A stretch of DNA of 58,480 nucleotides, from NCBI GenBank assembly GCA_024400495.1, contig JAKSMR010000014.1, positions 1 to 58,480 on the forward strand, in the 5' to 3' direction. Positions within the stretch are counted from its first letter, which is position 1. Each line of letters starts with the position of its first letter. The notes below the pieces were generated by a model. That model was given only the letters and a program-made list of their open reading frames with translations. It searched no databases and was not told the DNA's origin. Positions 8,132 to 17,405 of the stretch are shown here, one piece after another. Position numbers and translations under genes: made by a program. The stretch is from Bacteroidales bacterium. GTDB lineage: Bacteria; Bacteroidota; Bacteroidia; Bacteroidales; P3.

Positions 8132-9328
8132 TTATTCTGTTATCTTGTGCCGGCAGAGGAACGCTGTGGGTCTCTCTCCCAATCGGGTGGCGATGAGGTG
8201 GTGTGTTCCGCCTTCGGAGAGGCGCAGCTTCTTCTGCAGCTGGGCGGTAGTCACGGGGTAGTTCTTGCAGAGCAGATGGCAACGGCCATCGGGGAGGATT
8301 TTCTTCAGCTCTTTGGCGGAGAGCGACACCTCCTCGAGGATCTCGAAGACGCGGCCGGGGAAATCGTCTACAAGGGTGTCGGAGGTGTAGAGATGGGTGT
8401 TGCGCGCCAGCTTCTCCATGCCGTACCACCGGCAGATGAGCTTGTAGGCGCCGCCTTTCATAAGGGCGGCATGGGGTTCGTAGAGATAACGCTTGGGCGA
8501 AGAGGCTACCGACACGAGGGCGTCGTTCTCCTCCTCCCGGGTGAAGCTGTTGCGACAGGTATGGCCCGACCGGATATCGACACAATGGAAGAGCGCCTCC
8601 TTAGCCATCTCTTGAGCGAAGTCCATCACGAAGAGCACTTCCTTGCATTCGCCGTCGACGGCAACGATATGCACCTCCTTCACGTCGCGGAGCTGCGCAA
8701 GGGCCAGATCGATGTCGATCATAGGCGAAGCCTTCACCACCAGATAGCGGCAATGGCTCTTCAGGAGGTCGAGATGAAGGAGGATATTGGGCTCGCAGCT
8801 CTCGAAAGCCTTCACCTTATGGCCGTTCTCGTCGCGTCGGGCGGGATCGAGATAGAGGATGTCGTAATGCTCACTCACCCACTCCATCCCGTCGGCATGG
8901 TGGCAGGCGAGATTGTCGCAACCCAAGGCTTTCACGTTCTCCCTCATCGTCTCCACCAGCATGGCGTCGCGCTCGACATAGTCGACCTTGCTGCACACCT
9001 GTGCGAAGAAGAGCGAGTCGATGCCCATGCCTCCCGTGAGGTCGGCAAGAGCGGGGCTGTCGATGCCCAGATGGCTGATGATGGCGGCTTTGTGCTTGGC
9101 TGCTTTCTCCGACGAGCTTTGTTCCCTGTTGAGCTTGGGAGGATAGAGGAAATCCTCCCTCTCCCACAACGAAGGCCATTTCTGCCGTGCCTGCTGCCTG
9201 CCCTCGATCTGCTGCGCCGCCATACGTATATCGACATCGGGATAGCGGCTCTGCTGGAGCAGGAGCTTCAGCGGGTCGTCGTCCCAATGCTGGCGCAGGA
9301 AATCGAGGGTGGCTTTGTCAAGCATCAT
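8132..9328 (-). CDS. Class I SAM-dependent methyltransferase, PG_1098/THUMP-like family
   Basis: 398 residues. The SAM-binding motif ADLTGGMGIDSLFFA lies near residue 94 and the motif IV-like LYLDPARRDENG near 155, resembling the NPPY/DPPR-type loop of base methyltransferases. Flanking regions match the PG_1098 ferredoxin-like and THUMP-like domains described for Bacteroidota, so RNA is the probable substrate (inference). Two adjacent ATG codons (9328, 9325) cannot be told apart. It follows the nucleotidyltransferase gene by 30 nt on the same strand. Confidence 0.85.
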   Translation of the reverse strand: MMLDKATLDFLRQHWDDDPLKLLLQQSRYPDVDIRMAAQQIEGRQQARQKWPSLWEREDFLYPPKLNREQSSSEKAAKHKAAIISHLGIDSPALADLTGGMGIDSLFFAQVCSKVDYVERDAMLVETMRENVKALGCDNLACHHADGMEWVSEHYDILYLDPARRDENGHKVKAFESCEPNILLHLDLLKSHCRYLVVKASPMIDIDLALAQLRDVKEVHIVAVDGECKEVLFVMDFAQEMAKEALFHCVDIRSGHTCRNSFTREEENDALVSVASSPKRYLYEPHAALMKGGAYKLICRWYGMEKLARNTHLYTSDTLVDDFPGRVFEILEEVSLSAKELKKILPDGRCHLLCKNYPVTTAQLQKKLRLSEGGTHHLIATRLGERPTAFLCRHKITE

Positions 9329-9358
9329 ATTGTAGCAGTAGCTGTGGTTGCTATAGGA

Positions 9359-10249
9359 TTAGTAAACGCCCTGGTCGTGGAGTTTCTTCAGACGTTCCAC
9401 AACGCCGGGACGGTCTTCCTTGTAGGTGACGCCGAACCACTGGGCGGTAGTCTTGAGGACGGTCATCTTGGCGTAGCCGTTGTTGATGAAGGTGTTTACG
9501 GCAAGGGGGATGTAGTATTCGGATTTCATCTCCTGGCCATGTTCCTTGAGGAACTCGACGAAGAGCTTGTCGCTCTCGACGAAATAGTCGGGGGTGAAGC
9601 CGAAGAGGTTCATGGAGACGGTGGTGTCGGCGGTAAGAGGATGCATGGAGCCGTCGGTATCTTTGTACTCAATGCCGTTCTCGGTACGGGAGATGGCAGT
9701 ACGCTCGGTCATTCCGACAAGATAGCCGTTAGCGTCGGTATTGCAGACGCCACGGGAGACGCTGCCGTTCTCGGAGAGGGTGTTCTCGAGACGATAGCCT
9801 ACCATGCAATAGTTGCCTTTGGTGTTGTCGAGCTTGGAGAGGTAGTCGGCAATCACCTTGAAGGCGTCGCCACCGTAGAAGTCGTCGGCGTTGATGATGG
9901 CGAAAGGCTCGTGGATGACCTCCTTGGCCATGAGGATGGCGTGGTTCGTGCCCCAGGGTTTCTCACGTCCTTCGGGAACGGAGAAGCCGGCGGGCAGCTT
10001 GTCGAGCTCCTGGAACACATATTCCACCTCGATCTGGTTGTGGAAATGCTCTTTGTTGAACACTTTCTTGAAATCGTCGGCAAAGCTATGACGGATGACG
10101 AACACCACTTTGCCGAAGCCGGCGCGGATGGCGTCGGTAACGGAGTAGTCGAGGATGGCTTCGCCGTTGGGGCCTACGCCGTCCATCTGTTTGAGTCCAC
10201 CATAACGGCTGCCCATTCCGGCAGCGAGAACAAGTAATGTAGGTTTCAT
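9359..10249 (-). CDS. Sugar-phosphate nucleotidyltransferase
   Basis: 296 residues. The N-terminal NTP-binding signature is LVLAAGMGSRYGGLKQMDGV, with LAAGMGSR at about 7-14, and INADDFYGGDAF lies near residue 120. This is the NTP_transferase fold that joins a nucleoside triphosphate to a sugar 1-phosphate. The basic residue of the signature is present. No left-handed beta-helix domain follows. The sugar is not identifiable. Likely cotranscribed with tadA upstream. Confidence 0.88.
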   Translation of the reverse strand: MKPTLLVLAAGMGSRYGGLKQMDGVGPNGEAILDYSVTDAIRAGFGKVVFVIRHSFADDFKKVFNKEHFHNQIEVEYVFQELDKLPAGFSVPEGREKPWGTNHAILMAKEVIHEPFAIINADDFYGGDAFKVIADYLSKLDNTKGNYCMVGYRLENTLSENGSVSRGVCNTDANGYLVGMTERTAISRTENGIEYKDTDGSMHPLTADTTVSMNLFGFTPDYFVESDKLFVEFLKEHGQEMKSEYYIPLAVNTFINNGYAKMTVLKTTAQWFGVTYKEDRPGVVERLKKLHDQGVY

Positions 10250-10306
10250 ATATGTCTGTATTTTTTCGTTTTTTTATTTCCTGTTTCGGGTTGGCGATCT
10301 TCTTCC

Positions 10307-10753
10307 CTAGCGTTTCTTCTTGAAGAAGTCTTTCATCAGCTGGGCACACTCCGCTTCCATCACGCCTGCCACCACCTCGGTCTTGGGATGGAGCATCTGG
10401 CGGCCGATGTTGGTGAAGCCGCGCTTGGGGTCGGAGGCGCCATAGACGATGCGCCCTATCTGTGTCCATCCCGCGGCGCCGGCACACATATAGCAGGGCT
10501 CCACGGTGACGTAGAGGGTGCATTCGTTGAGGTATTTGCCGCCGATGGTGTTGGCGGCGGAGGTGAAGGCGATCATCTCGGCATGGGCGGTGACGTCGTT
10601 GAGACGCTCGGTATTGTTATGGGCACGTGCCACGATGTTGCCGTTGCACACAATGACGGCGCCGACGGGGACCTCGTCCTCGTCGAAGGCTTCGCGGGCT
10701 TCGCGGAGGGCCTGCTGCATGTAGAATTCGTCGTCGTTGTCGAAGATGCTCAT
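10307..10753 (-). CDS. tadA: tRNA-specific adenosine deaminase TadA-like nucleoside deaminase
   Basis: 148 residues. The zinc and catalytic motifs are HAE (His57, Glu59) and PCYMC (Cys87, Cys90), arranged as in TadA, which converts A34 to inosine in tRNA-Arg(ACG). The short lysine-rich C terminus (FFKKKR) is usual. The start overlaps the stop of the upstream LolA-like gene by 4 nt (ATGA), indicating translational coupling. A guanine deaminase is less likely because of the tRNA-type ARAHN and GKYLN segments. Confidence 0.88.
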   Translation of the reverse strand: MSIFDNDDEFYMQQALREAREAFDEDEVPVGAVIVCNGNIVARAHNNTERLNDVTAHAEMIAFTSAANTIGGKYLNECTLYVTVEPCYMCAGAAGWTQIGRIVYGASDPKRGFTNIGRQMLHPKTEVVAGVMEAECAQLMKDFFKKKR

Positions 10754-11496
10754 GGTCTGTCGTTGTTAAAGAGGTTCAGGTCCAGCGGGAGATAGCGGTA
10801 GGTGTGGTGCTGGAAAGTCACGATGCCGTCGGCCTGGTAGCTCTCCACCGAGGGGAGGAGGCTGAAGGTGCCGAAGGGCACATATTCGTGGTAGGCGCGC
10901 CAGTCCACCTTATGGGCGTCGCCGGTGGCCATATCCTCGCTATGGCTGTCGAGCTCCTGGATGAGGAAGAGCAGGCCGCTCTTTTTCTCGAAGAGGTAGT
11001 AGCGGTCGTAGCGCACGGGGTCGCTGACAAGGATGCGCTGCACCTCGTTGCTGTTGTAGTTCCACTCGCCTTTGTACTCCATCTCCATGCCGTTGGTGCG
11101 GCTGAAATAGAGGGGTGTGCGGAAGTCGTATGCCGAGGCTACGTCAAGGTAGGAGTCCTCCTGGGCGTCGAGCCACACTTTCTTCTGGGCTTCGTAGTGG
11201 CGGTACTTGCCTCTGCCGTTGCCATAGATGCCGAAGGAGAGCCTCCCTTTATGCCACAGCTCGATGCGGGCGAGATTGGGCTTCACATACCAGCGGCGCA
11301 TCCACACGGTATCTTGGGGGTTGTCGCGCTGCACGATGGCGGTCTCGACAAAGAGCACGCTGTCGGAGCGCAAGGCGGCATCGAGGTTCATGAGGCTGAG
11401 ATAACGGTTCACCACCATGCGGGCGGTGTCGGCTTTCTGGGCCGAGGCTGCCATCGTGCCGAGAAGCAGGAGGGCGAGAAACGCTAGCTTTTTCAT
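10750..11496 (-). CDS. Secreted LolA-like envelope protein
   Basis: 248 residues with a clear Sec signal peptide (MKKLAFLALLLLGTMAASA, cleaved before QKAD). The mature part is beta-rich with regularly spaced Trp and Tyr residues, and resembles LolA/outer-membrane lipoprotein-sorting proteins in general build. I recognise no catalytic motif. The next gene upstream is a DUF4292 lipoprotein, also LolB-like, so both may act in outer-membrane lipoprotein or lipid handling (inference). Confidence 0.7.
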   Translation of the reverse strand: MKKLAFLALLLLGTMAASAQKADTARMVVNRYLSLMNLDAALRSDSVLFVETAIVQRDNPQDTVWMRRWYVKPNLARIELWHKGRLSFGIYGNGRGKYRHYEAQKKVWLDAQEDSYLDVASAYDFRTPLYFSRTNGMEMEYKGEWNYNSNEVQRILVSDPVRYDRYYLFEKKSGLLFLIQELDSHSEDMATGDAHKVDWRAYHEYVPFGTFSLLPSVESYQADGIVTFQHHTYRYLPLDLNLFNNDRP

Positions 11497-11511
11497 CTTA
11501 GTTTGGTTTTA

Positions 11512-12198
11512 TTAGAGTTTGAATGGTGTTGCTCTGCGAGGGATGTCGACGGGAGTGGTGATAGGCTCGTTGAGCTTGAGGGTGGAGTATTTGATGGTGG
11601 TGGAGGTGCGCATACGACGGTCGAGGACGTTGACGGCAAGGGTCCTGGCCAGGTTCTGCCCGCTGATGGTGGTATAGTTGCTGGGCATACATTGGATGGT
11701 CTTGCTGCTGATGGGCTGGCCGAGGAGCAGGGACTGGAGGCGGTAGAAATCGATATCGAGGCCGTGCTGTTGCTGCATCTCTTTCATGGTCGCCCTCACA
11801 TACTGGTTGGTGGGACGGATGTAGGCCACCACGGAGTCGGGGGTGATGCGGACGCGACCCAGCTCGATGAACTTGTTGAGGCATACCCAGATGACGGAGT
11901 CGTATTGCAGGCGCACCAGTCCGTTGACGTTCATCCCCTGCACCTCGCAGGTGAAGGAGCCGGAGAAGGTGTCGAAGGGACGCACAGGCCTGGTCTCTCT
12001 TTTCTGCTCGGGCTTGGACGGTGTGGCTCCTGTGGAAGGAGCGGAAGGCGTGGTGGGCTGGGTGGCGGCGTTGGTGTCGCGCACGACTTGCTCGGCCTGC
12101 TCTTTCTGGCGTTTCTTCTCCAGGCGGCGACTGCTGCGACAGCCTGCAACGGAGAGGGTGCAGAGGGCTACGAAGAGGATGAGGATGTAACGTTTCAT
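11512..12198 (-). CDS. DUF4292 family lipoprotein
   Basis: 228 residues with a lipobox (LSVAGC, Cys20), a charged Pro/Thr/Lys-rich linker (about 25-70) and a DUF4292 domain (about 75-225) of LolB-like type. In Bacteroidota this gene commonly follows a TPR protein gene, as here (the TPR gene ends 12 nt upstream). Probably outer-membrane anchored; molecular role not established. Confidence 0.8.
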   Translation of the reverse strand: MKRYILILFVALCTLSVAGCRSSRRLEKKRQKEQAEQVVRDTNAATQPTTPSAPSTGATPSKPEQKRETRPVRPFDTFSGSFTCEVQGMNVNGLVRLQYDSVIWVCLNKFIELGRVRITPDSVVAYIRPTNQYVRATMKEMQQQHGLDIDFYRLQSLLLGQPISSKTIQCMPSNYTTISGQNLARTLAVNVLDRRMRTSTTIKYSTLKLNEPITTPVDIPRRATPFKL

Positions 12199-12210
12199 GG
12201 TGTCGATCGA

Positions 12211-13890
12211 TTATTGGTTCTTTTGTATGACCTCGAGATGTTTCTGCAAGGTCTGGCTGCCCTTCTTGTCGTTGGCGACAGCCTTCTTGATGTATTTCAG
12301 GGCTTCGGCATGGCGTCCAAGCTTGTGGAGGATCCAGGCATAGGTGTCGAGGAAGGTGGCCTCGTGGGGGCTCTGGGCTATGGTCTTGGCCGACATGCGC
12401 TCGGCCTCCTCGAGACGGATCTCCTTCTCGCCGAGATAATAGGCATAGTTGTTGAGCGTGTAGATGTCGTCGGGGAAGATCGCCAGCAGCTTGTCGTAGT
12501 AGGAGAAGCAGAGCTCGTCCTCGCCCAGGCTGTGGTAGCACTCGGCCAGGAGCGAATAGGTCTCGGGCTCGAGATGGCCGGGACGTCCTTCGCCCATGGG
12601 GGTGAACCCTATCGTCTCACACTCTCTGAAATGTTTGGCTGCCTCCTCCCATTGCTTCTTCTCGAAGGCCACGAAGCCCTGCAGATAGCGCGGCAGGATA
12701 TGGAAGGGGAAGAGGCTGGCGGCACGACGGGCGTGGTCCACCATCTGCTCCTCGGCCTCGGCACCCATCTCGTTCTCGCAGATGAGGAGCGCCTCCCAGA
12801 TCTCATACTCGCTGCTGTCGGTAGAGAGGAAGAGCAGGAACTGGCGCTGGGCTTCGGCATATTTGCCCTGGCGCATAAGCACGTCGCCATAGAAGACGGC
12901 ATAGGTGAGCGTGTCGGTAGCCTGCTGCATGAACTGCTCCAGCAGGGCGAACGCATATTTCGACTGCGACCCATAGAACTCCTCCTGGGTGTAGAACTGG
13001 GCAAGGATGGTCAGCTTGCTCTTCTCGTCGAGCCCCTGGCCGGCAAACCCTTTCTGCAGCGCCTGGAAAGCCTGCTCGTGCATGCCCTGCGACTTGTAGT
13101 AGCTGGCCAGAGCCACGTTGAGATACTCGTCGTCGGGGTTGGCGGCAAGAGCGCGGTCGTAGTAGTATTTGGCTTTCTTGTAGTTCTTCTCCTTTATATA
13201 GCTCTCGGCCAGGAAGGAGTTGTATTTCGTCTCGTTGGGCAGCGAAGCCGCCAGGTTCTCTATCTCCTTGCGAGCCTTGTCGGGACGGTTCACAGCATTC
13301 CAGAGCTTCTGCTTCTGCAAGGCCACAGGCTCGGTGACGCCCACCATCTGCTCCACGCGGTCGAGAGCCTCCACAGCCTTCGGGATGTCGCCGAGATGGA
13401 TATAGGTGTTGGAGAGCTCATAGTAGTAGTCGAGCTTTGTAGGCTGGAGCTGGATAAGCTTCTCCCACGTGGCCACGAGAGCCTTGTCGTTGCGTGTGGA
13501 GCCATAGAGCTGGGCAGCCCAGAGATGATACCACACATTGCTGTCGCTAGTGGCGATAGCGCGCTGGACGTAGACGATAGCCGAGTCCACACGCCCGCTC
13601 TCCGCCATCAGCTGGCTCATCCCGTAGAGGGCGGCGCCATAGTTGGCATCCTTGCCCAGCAACACAGAGTAGAGCCTGTACGCCTCCTCGGCGTTGCCCA
13701 CCTCCTGCTGGGTCTTGGCATCAATGAGGATAACGTCGAGTTTCAAACGGTCCTCGCTCACCTCCACGATAGGCTTACGCTCATATTTCTTTGGCGCCGA
13801 AGAAGTTGCCTTCTTGCTGCCACCACACGAAACAAGCACCAGCAGAAACACAAGCGACGGAAGAATTGCTATATATTGTTTTGTGCGCAT
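12211..13890 (-). CDS. Tetratricopeptide-repeat lipoprotein
   Basis: 559 residues with an SPII signal (VLVSCGG, Cys22) and then TPR units through most of the length. Recognisable units include YGAALYGMSQLMAESGRVD, YYYELSNTYIHLGDIPKAVE and ETYSLLAECYHSLGEDELC. A C-terminal segment with FLDTYAWILHKLGRHAEALK matches the Bacteroidota TPR proteins encoded before DUF4292. It is the first gene of a minus-strand run of closely spaced genes (TPR, DUF4292, LolA-like, tadA, nucleotidyltransferase, methyltransferase). Confidence 0.88.
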   Translation of the reverse strand: MRTKQYIAILPSLVFLLVLVSCGGSKKATSSAPKKYERKPIVEVSEDRLKLDVILIDAKTQQEVGNAEEAYRLYSVLLGKDANYGAALYGMSQLMAESGRVDSAIVYVQRAIATSDSNVWYHLWAAQLYGSTRNDKALVATWEKLIQLQPTKLDYYYELSNTYIHLGDIPKAVEALDRVEQMVGVTEPVALQKQKLWNAVNRPDKARKEIENLAASLPNETKYNSFLAESYIKEKNYKKAKYYYDRALAANPDDEYLNVALASYYKSQGMHEQAFQALQKGFAGQGLDEKSKLTILAQFYTQEEFYGSQSKYAFALLEQFMQQATDTLTYAVFYGDVLMRQGKYAEAQRQFLLFLSTDSSEYEIWEALLICENEMGAEAEEQMVDHARRAASLFPFHILPRYLQGFVAFEKKQWEEAAKHFRECETIGFTPMGEGRPGHLEPETYSLLAECYHSLGEDELCFSYYDKLLAIFPDDIYTLNNYAYYLGEKEIRLEEAERMSAKTIAQSPHEATFLDTYAWILHKLGRHAEALKYIKKAVANDKKGSQTLQKHLEVIQKNQ

Positions 13891-14256
13891 TTATTGTCAA
13901 GGTTTATATTTTAATAAAATAACGCGCAACTCAAAAAGATATTGTGTCCGCCAAGAAAAAAAATTTCCGGCAGCACTCTCCCCTCTCCTCGCCCACTCAC
14001 CCCCCCGTCGCCAGAGACAGAAACAAAACCCTAGGGAAAACGCGCCGATATCTCCCGGAAAAGAACAAACCAAGCAGACAGAAACTGTCAACAATTACAC
14101 CTCAAAAAAAAGAGCGCGACAGGACGGAAACCACCCCCTTCCGAGGAGAGACAGAAGAGGCAGCAGAAGCCAACCGCACACAACTAACAACCAACCAACT
14201 AGCACCCACAAACAAAAAAACCGACAACCGCCAACCAGAAAGCCACTAGCGCCTCA

Positions 14257-14322
14257 CCAGCATCTCATTTGCGTCTCACTAGCATCTCATTTGCGTCTCA
14301 CTAGCGTCTCATTTGCGCCCAC
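14257..14322. repeat. Short tandem repeat in the 13.9-14.7 kb gap
   Basis: About three copies of a 21-bp unit, GCATCTCATTTGCGTCTCACTA, each made of two similar 10-11 bp halves. They are followed by GC-rich GGCGC-containing sequence with similar words (TAGGCGCTACC, GTAGGCGCCGCCTACT). The whole gap 13891-14570 is C-rich on the plus strand and holds no convincing gene. Confidence 0.8.
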
Positions 14323-14570
14323 AATTCTAGGCGCTACCCCCCACAAAAGTAGGCGCCGCCTACTGCCTAAATACCGCCTAACCCACCCCGCCCCACGCAC
14401 CCCTGCGAGGGACGCCTCCTCCACCCAAAACAACGCCCCGATCCCCACCCGAAAACATAAGCCTCAGCAAACCAAAAAAAGCACCATCCCCTCCAACACC
14501 CATTCCTCACTACAACAACCACTTACAACCAAATCGAAACCTTAAAAATTCACAAAAGAGAAAAAATATT

Positions 14571-14600
14571 TTGCCATAACAGAAAAATGATGTATATTTG
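14571..14600 (+). promoter_or_regulatory. Promoter and structured 5' leader of the first T9SS cargo gene
   Basis: TTGCC at 14571 and TATATTTG at 14593-14600 match the Bacteroidota -33/-7 pair with suitable spacing. The leader downstream contains a long stem, AAAGTATCGAGG (14609-14620) pairing with CCTCAATACTTT (14655-14666). It may protect the transcript of this apparently highly expressed gene (inference). Confidence 0.8.
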
Positions 14601-14712
14601 CAGAGTATAAAGTATCGAGGAAAGACGCCACAAAGCCCACTTTATGACACTCAACCTCAATACTTTACACAAAAATTGAAGCAGAAAATTTATTAATCAA
14701 AATTCAATTACA

Positions 14713-17295
14713 ATGAAAAAAACATTAATGGTTCTTAGTTTTGCACTTTGCGCTACCCTCGCATTTGCACAGACTAACATGACTGTAAAGCGCGCTGACG
14801 CTATGCAGAACGCCGCCGTAAAGGTTTCCACCGAGACCACCGACGCTGGCTACAAAGGTTCCATCTTCACCAAAACCGCTGGTGATGTGCTCTACAGCTG
14901 CACTTTCGAAGCTGATCCCACCACCGGTACCCTCGGCGCTAACGACTTAGTAGACGGCACCGCTCAGGGCGGTAACCTCGCTCACAGCCGCAACGAGTAT
15001 GCTGGTTCCTGGCATCGTCTTACCGACACCACCGCCGCTTACATGGCTACCCTCGTAAACAACTATCCCGTATTTGCCGGCTACTACTTCACCGACAACC
15101 GCAACCAGCCCACCGACTTCTCCTTCCGTAGTGCAACTCCTAAAGATGGTTACATGCTCATGTCCATGCTCGAGTTCATCGCTCAGTGGGGTGGCAACGC
15201 TCAGGTAGGTGGCTACAACGCTTACTTCCAGCTTGGTCCCATCAACACCACTACCGCTCCCATCATCAACGTTAGATTCTATCAGTTCTACAAGTGCTTC
15301 AACAACGACAAGACCTACATCGACTACAGCACCGACGGTTCCACCTGGAACACCGTTGAAATCAACGTTGCTCGTGTAGATATGGCTGTTAACGCCAACT
15401 ATCGTGGTTACAAAACCGTTACCATGCCCCTCGCTTGCGTAGGTTCCGCTTCCCTCAACCTCCGTTTCCGTTATGCTTGTGCTTCCGACGCACAGAACGG
15501 CGCTTACGGCTACTTCTGGGCTGTTGACGACGTAGAAGTTATCGAAGGTGCTTCTAACTCCTTCGAAGTCACCTCTTCCGCTTACTTCGAGGGCTTCTAC
15601 CACCTCATGCCCCAGGGCCTCCAGCTCCCCATGGTTTGGAATGCTGACTTCCGCAACAACGGTGCCAACACCCAGACCAACGTTCACGGTAAGATCTTCA
15701 CCAGCGACAACCGCACCTCCGGCTACACCGCTGCTGTTGACGTAAACTATGGCAGCCTCGCTTCCATGGCCGACACCTCCTTCCTCGTTGACCCCAAAGG
15801 TTGGTTCGCAGCTAATGGCTGGGGTTACCTCCACGGCGCTAGCGCTGAAGATCAGCCTGTAACTGGTCCCACCGCTTACCTCCCCACCGACAACGCTGGT
15901 ATTAAATATGTATACGCTAACATCAGCAGCGACAACATCGCTAAGATCTACGGCGACACCATGACCTTCGACACCATCGGTTACACCGTTAACGCTCTCA
16001 ACGAAGACAACAACGCTATCTGGGGCCGCGACAACGGCGTCCTCGCTAAATTCCGCTACTGGACCTATGGTATGGTTGAACAAAGCACCTTCAGCAGCGA
16101 TCCCGACGAAGTACAGTACAGCGCTGCTGGCTACCGCGTCTGGAACAGCTACATCACCGGCAACACCATTCCTACCGATGCTAACGGTCAGCCCTGGCGT
16201 ATCAAAGGCGTTCAGCTCGTTGGTTCCACCTACGAAGGCCTCGCCGAATCCGACGCTACCATCGCTGCTACCCTCATCGAAGACTCCACCTACGCTGATG
16301 GCGAAAGCATGTATGTAAGCTTCAAGACCATCGAAACCGGTGCTAACACCTACACCGTTCAGGATGACGACCTCGAGCTCTATGCTAGCGACTTCGACGT
16401 TCTTACCTACAAGACCTTCGGCAACTATCGCACTATCGACATCAACTTCCCCGCTCAGCCCGTTCTCAACCCCAGCACCGCTTATCGTATCGGTTACATG
16501 ATGGCTGAAGACGGCAACTTCTGCGTTGCTAACAACAGCACCTATTTCTACACCCTCGCTGACTCCACCGCCACCAACTTCGGTGAGGTAGCAGCTATGA
16601 AGGCTTACGGCCGCACCTTCGGTCATAACAACTCCTACACCACCATGATTCTCGACCCCGCTTTCGCTTCCGCAAACGGTTCCTACATCCGCTTCCTCAG
16701 CGTTAGCTCCTATCCTATGATCCGTATGATCGTTGGTCCTTACACCCACGTTCCTCAGACCACCGTTTCCTTCACCTGCGGCGAGCACGGTGCTATCCTC
16801 AACGGCGCTTATGAGAACCGTTGCGGCCAGACCGACAGCGTTCCCCAGAACTCCACTATGTCCTTCACCTTCAGCCCTGAAGAAGGTTACATGGTTGAGT
16901 CCATCATCATCGACGGCAACGAAGAATTCACCCAGGATGGTGAAAACGAAGGCGACCTCAGCCTCTCCATCCCCTTCGGCACCGCTCCCGTTTCCATCGA
17001 AGCTACCTTCATGGTTGACCCCAACTGGGAAGAAGGCATCGATCCCGTTGCTTCCAACGTAAACATCAACCTCATGCCCAACCCCGCTACCTCCAACGTT
17101 CAGCTCACCATCAATGGTGTTGAAGGTATGGTTGACTACGCTCTCATCGACATGAGCGGCCGCGTAATCCGCAGCGCTAAGATGGACGCAGCTACCAGCA
17201 TGAACATCAACCTCGCAGGTCTTGCTAAGGGTGCTTACTTCGTACGCATCATCGCTAACAACACCACCAAGGTTGAAAAACTCATCGTTCGCTAG
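14713..17295 (+). CDS. Large secreted protein with T9SS type A sorting domain
   Basis: 860 residues: signal peptide MKKTLMVLSFALCATLAFA, a long Thr/Asn/Tyr-rich exported region, a CGEHGAIL... and GYMVESIIIDG segment (about 700-760) resembling a repeat module of Bacteroidota surface proteins, and a T9SS type A C-terminal domain (about 785-860). The latter begins INLMPNPATSNVQ, includes DMSGRVI and ends KGAYFVRIIANNTTKVEKLI. Such proteins cross the outer membrane through PorV/PorU and are released or surface bound. Codon use is very biased (GCT, ACC, AAC, TAC, CTC), suggesting abundance. No enzymatic motif was recognised. Confidence 0.88.
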   Translation: MKKTLMVLSFALCATLAFAQTNMTVKRADAMQNAAVKVSTETTDAGYKGSIFTKTAGDVLYSCTFEADPTTGTLGANDLVDGTAQGGNLAHSRNEYAGSWHRLTDTTAAYMATLVNNYPVFAGYYFTDNRNQPTDFSFRSATPKDGYMLMSMLEFIAQWGGNAQVGGYNAYFQLGPINTTTAPIINVRFYQFYKCFNNDKTYIDYSTDGSTWNTVEINVARVDMAVNANYRGYKTVTMPLACVGSASLNLRFRYACASDAQNGAYGYFWAVDDVEVIEGASNSFEVTSSAYFEGFYHLMPQGLQLPMVWNADFRNNGANTQTNVHGKIFTSDNRTSGYTAAVDVNYGSLASMADTSFLVDPKGWFAANGWGYLHGASAEDQPVTGPTAYLPTDNAGIKYVYANISSDNIAKIYGDTMTFDTIGYTVNALNEDNNAIWGRDNGVLAKFRYWTYGMVEQSTFSSDPDEVQYSAAGYRVWNSYITGNTIPTDANGQPWRIKGVQLVGSTYEGLAESDATIAATLIEDSTYADGESMYVSFKTIETGANTYTVQDDDLELYASDFDVLTYKTFGNYRTIDINFPAQPVLNPSTAYRIGYMMAEDGNFCVANNSTYFYTLADSTATNFGEVAAMKAYGRTFGHNNSYTTMILDPAFASANGSYIRFLSVSSYPMIRMIVGPYTHVPQTTVSFTCGEHGAILNGAYENRCGQTDSVPQNSTMSFTFSPEEGYMVESIIIDGNEEFTQDGENEGDLSLSIPFGTAPVSIEATFMVDPNWEEGIDPVASNVNINLMPNPATSNVQLTINGVEGMVDYALIDMSGRVIRSAKMDAATSMNINLAGLAKGAYFVRIIANNTTKVEKLIVR

Positions 17296-17314
17296 TCTCT
17301 ACTAACACGATAAT

Positions 17315-17346
17315 AAAAAGGCACCCGCACACGGGTGCCTTTTTTT
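17315..17346 (+). terminator. Intrinsic terminator after the T9SS protein
   Basis: Perfect stem AAAAAGGCACCCG / CGGGTGCCTTTTT around CACA, with a run of Ts, 20 nt after the stop codon. Confidence 0.92.
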
Positions 17347-17371
17347 ATTTGTACAACTCCGTTTTTTTTCG

Positions 17372-17379
17372 TAACTTTG
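17372..17379 (+). promoter_or_regulatory. Promoter -7 box of the M1 peptidase gene
   Basis: TAACTTTG followed by C, 26 nt before the ATG at 17406. It shows that upstream in-frame ATGs (17349) lie outside the transcript. Confidence 0.8.
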
Positions 17380-17405
17380 CAAAAGAAAAACAGAAGAATT
17401 TTTAC

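Noticed and set aside
14947-16788. 613-codon minus-strand open frame inside the T9SS gene
   Set aside because: A shadow of strong codon bias on the plus strand; no ribosome-binding site, promoter or recognisable domain. The sense product has a signal peptide and a sorting domain.
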